Shown in pieces: positions 62,691-64,000 of a stretch of DNA of 64,000 nucleotides (the first letter of the stretch is position 1; each line of letters begins with the position of its first letter). The notes beneath the pieces are model-generated. The model was not told where the DNA came from. It saw only the letters and a list, made by a program, of their open reading frames with translations, and made no database searches. The translations under genes and the position numbers were made by a program. The stretch covers positions 2,231,501 through 2,295,500 of the forward strand of contig NZ_CP159402.1 of the NCBI RefSeq assembly GCF_040500525.1, given 5' to 3'. This DNA comes from Azospirillum formosense (GTDB lineage: Bacteria > Pseudomonadota > Alphaproteobacteria > Azospirillales > Azospirillaceae).

Positions 62691-63838
62691 TGACCGACCG
62701 CCGCAACACCCCCCACATCGTCGTCTCGGGCCGCCTTCCCCCGCCCACGGACGGGATGAGCCGGGTCACCGCCCTGGTGCTGGACCGCCTGCGCAGCCGC
62801 GGGCCGGTGCAGGCCACGGTGGAGGTCGCGGACCTGTCGCCGGGCTGGAACGGCGGCGGCCTGCGCTACCACGCGGCCAAGGCCATGCGCGTCCTGCTGG
62901 CCGGCTTGCGTCTGGCCGCCGGGGCGACGATCCCCGGCCGGCGCTTCTACATGCCCGTCGATTCGGGGCTGGGGATCTTCTACACGGCGGCGCTGGCCGG
63001 CACGGCGCGGCTGTTCGGCTATGAGCGCACGCTGCACCACCATTCCTTCGCCACCATCTCCAGGCCGACTTGGCGGATGAGCCTGCTGACCCGTCTGGCC
63101 GGGACGGACTGCATGCATGTGCTGCTCTGCCCGGCCATGCAGGCGCGGTTCCAGGCGCTCTATCCGGCGGCGCAGACGGCGATGAGCGTCTCCAACGCCA
63201 TCTTCACCCCGCCGGTGCCGCGCCCGCGCCACGGCAGGTCCGGCCCGCTGCGGATCGGCCACCTGTCCAACCTGTGCGCCGAAAAGGGGCTCGACACGCT
63301 GTTCACCCTGCTGCGCGCCCTGCGGTCGGAGGGGGTGGACGTCAAGCTGGTGCTGGCCGGGCCGGGTCTGGGGCGCATGGACAACGCGCTGGTCGCCGCC
63401 GGGCTCGCCGCCTTCGACGGCGACGTGGAGTATCGCGGCCCGGTGGACGACGACGCCAAGGCGGCCTTCTACCGCGACATCGACGTGTTCGTCTTCCCCA
63501 CCCGCTACCGCAACGAGGCGCAGCCGCTGGTGCTGTTCGAGGCGATGGCGGCGGGCGTGCCGGTGCTGGCCTACGACCGCGGCTGCATCGGCAGCGACAT
63601 TCCCCGCCCCGGCCTCGTCCCGCAGGACCGCGACTTCATCCAGGCGGTGCTGCCGGCGCTGCGCCTGTGGGCCAAGGACCGCGACGCGCTGGCGCTCGCC
63701 TCGGAGCAGGCCCACGCCCGCGCCCGCGCCGCCCACGAGGCCGGGCACAGCGGCCTTGACGCCCTGCTCAACCGCATCGCCGGCCCGCTGCCCGAAGCCG
63801 CCGGAACCGCCGTCCGCCCGAAGCGCGCCATGGGCTGA
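62690..63838 (+). CDS. GT4-type glycosyltransferase
   Basis: A 382-aa GT-B enzyme. Acceptor half begins VVSGRLPPPTDGMSRVT. Donor half: GHLSNLCAEKGLDTLFTLL, VLAGPGLG, VEYRGPVDDDAKAAFY and E-x7-E in NEAQPLVLFEAMAAGVPVL. Last gene of the rightward cluster in the window. Sugar unknown. Confidence 0.87.
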   Translation: MTDRRNTPHIVVSGRLPPPTDGMSRVTALVLDRLRSRGPVQATVEVADLSPGWNGGGLRYHAAKAMRVLLAGLRLAAGATIPGRRFYMPVDSGLGIFYTAALAGTARLFGYERTLHHHSFATISRPTWRMSLLTRLAGTDCMHVLLCPAMQARFQALYPAAQTAMSVSNAIFTPPVPRPRHGRSGPLRIGHLSNLCAEKGLDTLFTLLRALRSEGVDVKLVLAGPGLGRMDNALVAAGLAAFDGDVEYRGPVDDDAKAAFYRDIDVFVFPTRYRNEAQPLVLFEAMAAGVPVLAYDRGCIGSDIPRPGLVPQDRDFIQAVLPALRLWAKDRDALALASEQAHARARAAHEAGHSGLDALLNRIAGPLPEAAGTAVRPKRAMG

Positions 63839-63844
63839 GCGCCG

Positions 63845-64000
63845 TCACACCCAGCGCGCCGCCCTCACCCCAACGCGGGACAGGAACACCGCCAGCCTAG
63901 CCAGCGCGCGGGCGGTCCAGGGCGGCGCCGGGTCCAGCCGGGCGGCGTCGCGGGCGTGGAGACGCTCGTCGAGGCGGCAGGCCTCCAGGAGATCCAGCAG
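63845..64000 (-). CDS. partial CDS, C-terminus of an unknown gene
   Basis: The last 51 codons of a leftward gene running off the right edge, with high G/C third positions and stop TGA at 63845-63847. The peptide is helical and Leu/Ala/Arg-rich. No family can be assigned from this fragment. It converges with the third glycosyltransferase gene. Confidence 0.5.
   Translation of the reverse strand: MLDLLEACRLDERLHARDAARLDPAPPWTARALARLAVFLSRVGVRAARWV

Overview
The window reads as chromosome of a very GC-rich alphaproteobacterium, most probably Azospirillum or a close relative. The evidence is a C5-pathway-free haem start (5-aminolevulinate synthase), a RegB/RegA redox two-component pair, a DUF2336 protein, many c-di-GMP and PAS proteins, and near-saturated G/C third codon positions. 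The genus is inferred from gene content and was not tested by a search.

Region 1 (1 to about 5.9 kb) is the right-hand part of an integrated element, cut by the left window edge. Every gene reads leftward: tyrosine integrase, an unrecognised 220-aa protein, an AlpA/excisionase-like protein, two small unknowns, a winged-helix replication-initiator-like protein with five iterons inside its own coding sequence, and a T7 gp4-like zinc-finger/TOPRIM/RecA primase-helicase. The content resembles a phage satellite (P4 or PICI style) or the replication arm of a prophage. Phased ACGAAC repeats and an intrinsic terminator lie beside the integrase, where an attachment site would be expected.

Region 2 (5.9 to 30.7 kb) is ordinary chromosome. 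It holds envelope lipoproteins, a tandem universal stress protein, an EAL phosphodiesterase with a dead GGDEF domain, a GST, a class-III aminotransferase, hemA behind a FixK/FNR-type box, a PadR-like protein, an HPt protein with a degenerate receiver, an SDR, a ChaN-PDZ protein, a NUDIX hydrolase, rmuC, a cold-shock gene, the def-fmt-truA group, a LivH-like permease fused to a lipoprotein-like N-terminus, EVE and VOC proteins, a YafY-type WYL regulator with an apparent CTG start, and leuC.

Region 3 (30.7 to 51.4 kb) holds the translation cluster ffh-rpsP-rimM-trmD-rplS, a pentapeptide-repeat protein followed by an array of perfect hairpins, a J-domain-like protein, a DUF2336 gene overlapping a PAS/GAF/GGDEF cyclase, the lysine genes dapD-dapE with a HAD phosphatase, lpxD, an ABC-2 exporter, regB-regA, and an AraC regulator with an EamA permease.

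Region 4 (51.5 to 64 kb) has a DUF2892 protein, a Crp/Fnr-family regulator and a polysaccharide cluster: a Wzc/ExoP-type BY-kinase, a Wzx-like flippase, a nucleotide-sugar dehydrogenase, an epimerase, GDP-fucose synthase and three glycosyltransferases. This arrangement fits assembly of a capsule, EPS or O-antigen containing fucose and a uronic-type sugar.

A family of C-tract/G-tract palindromes recurs in gaps between genes (15.2, 30.5, 32.6 and 55.0 kb).
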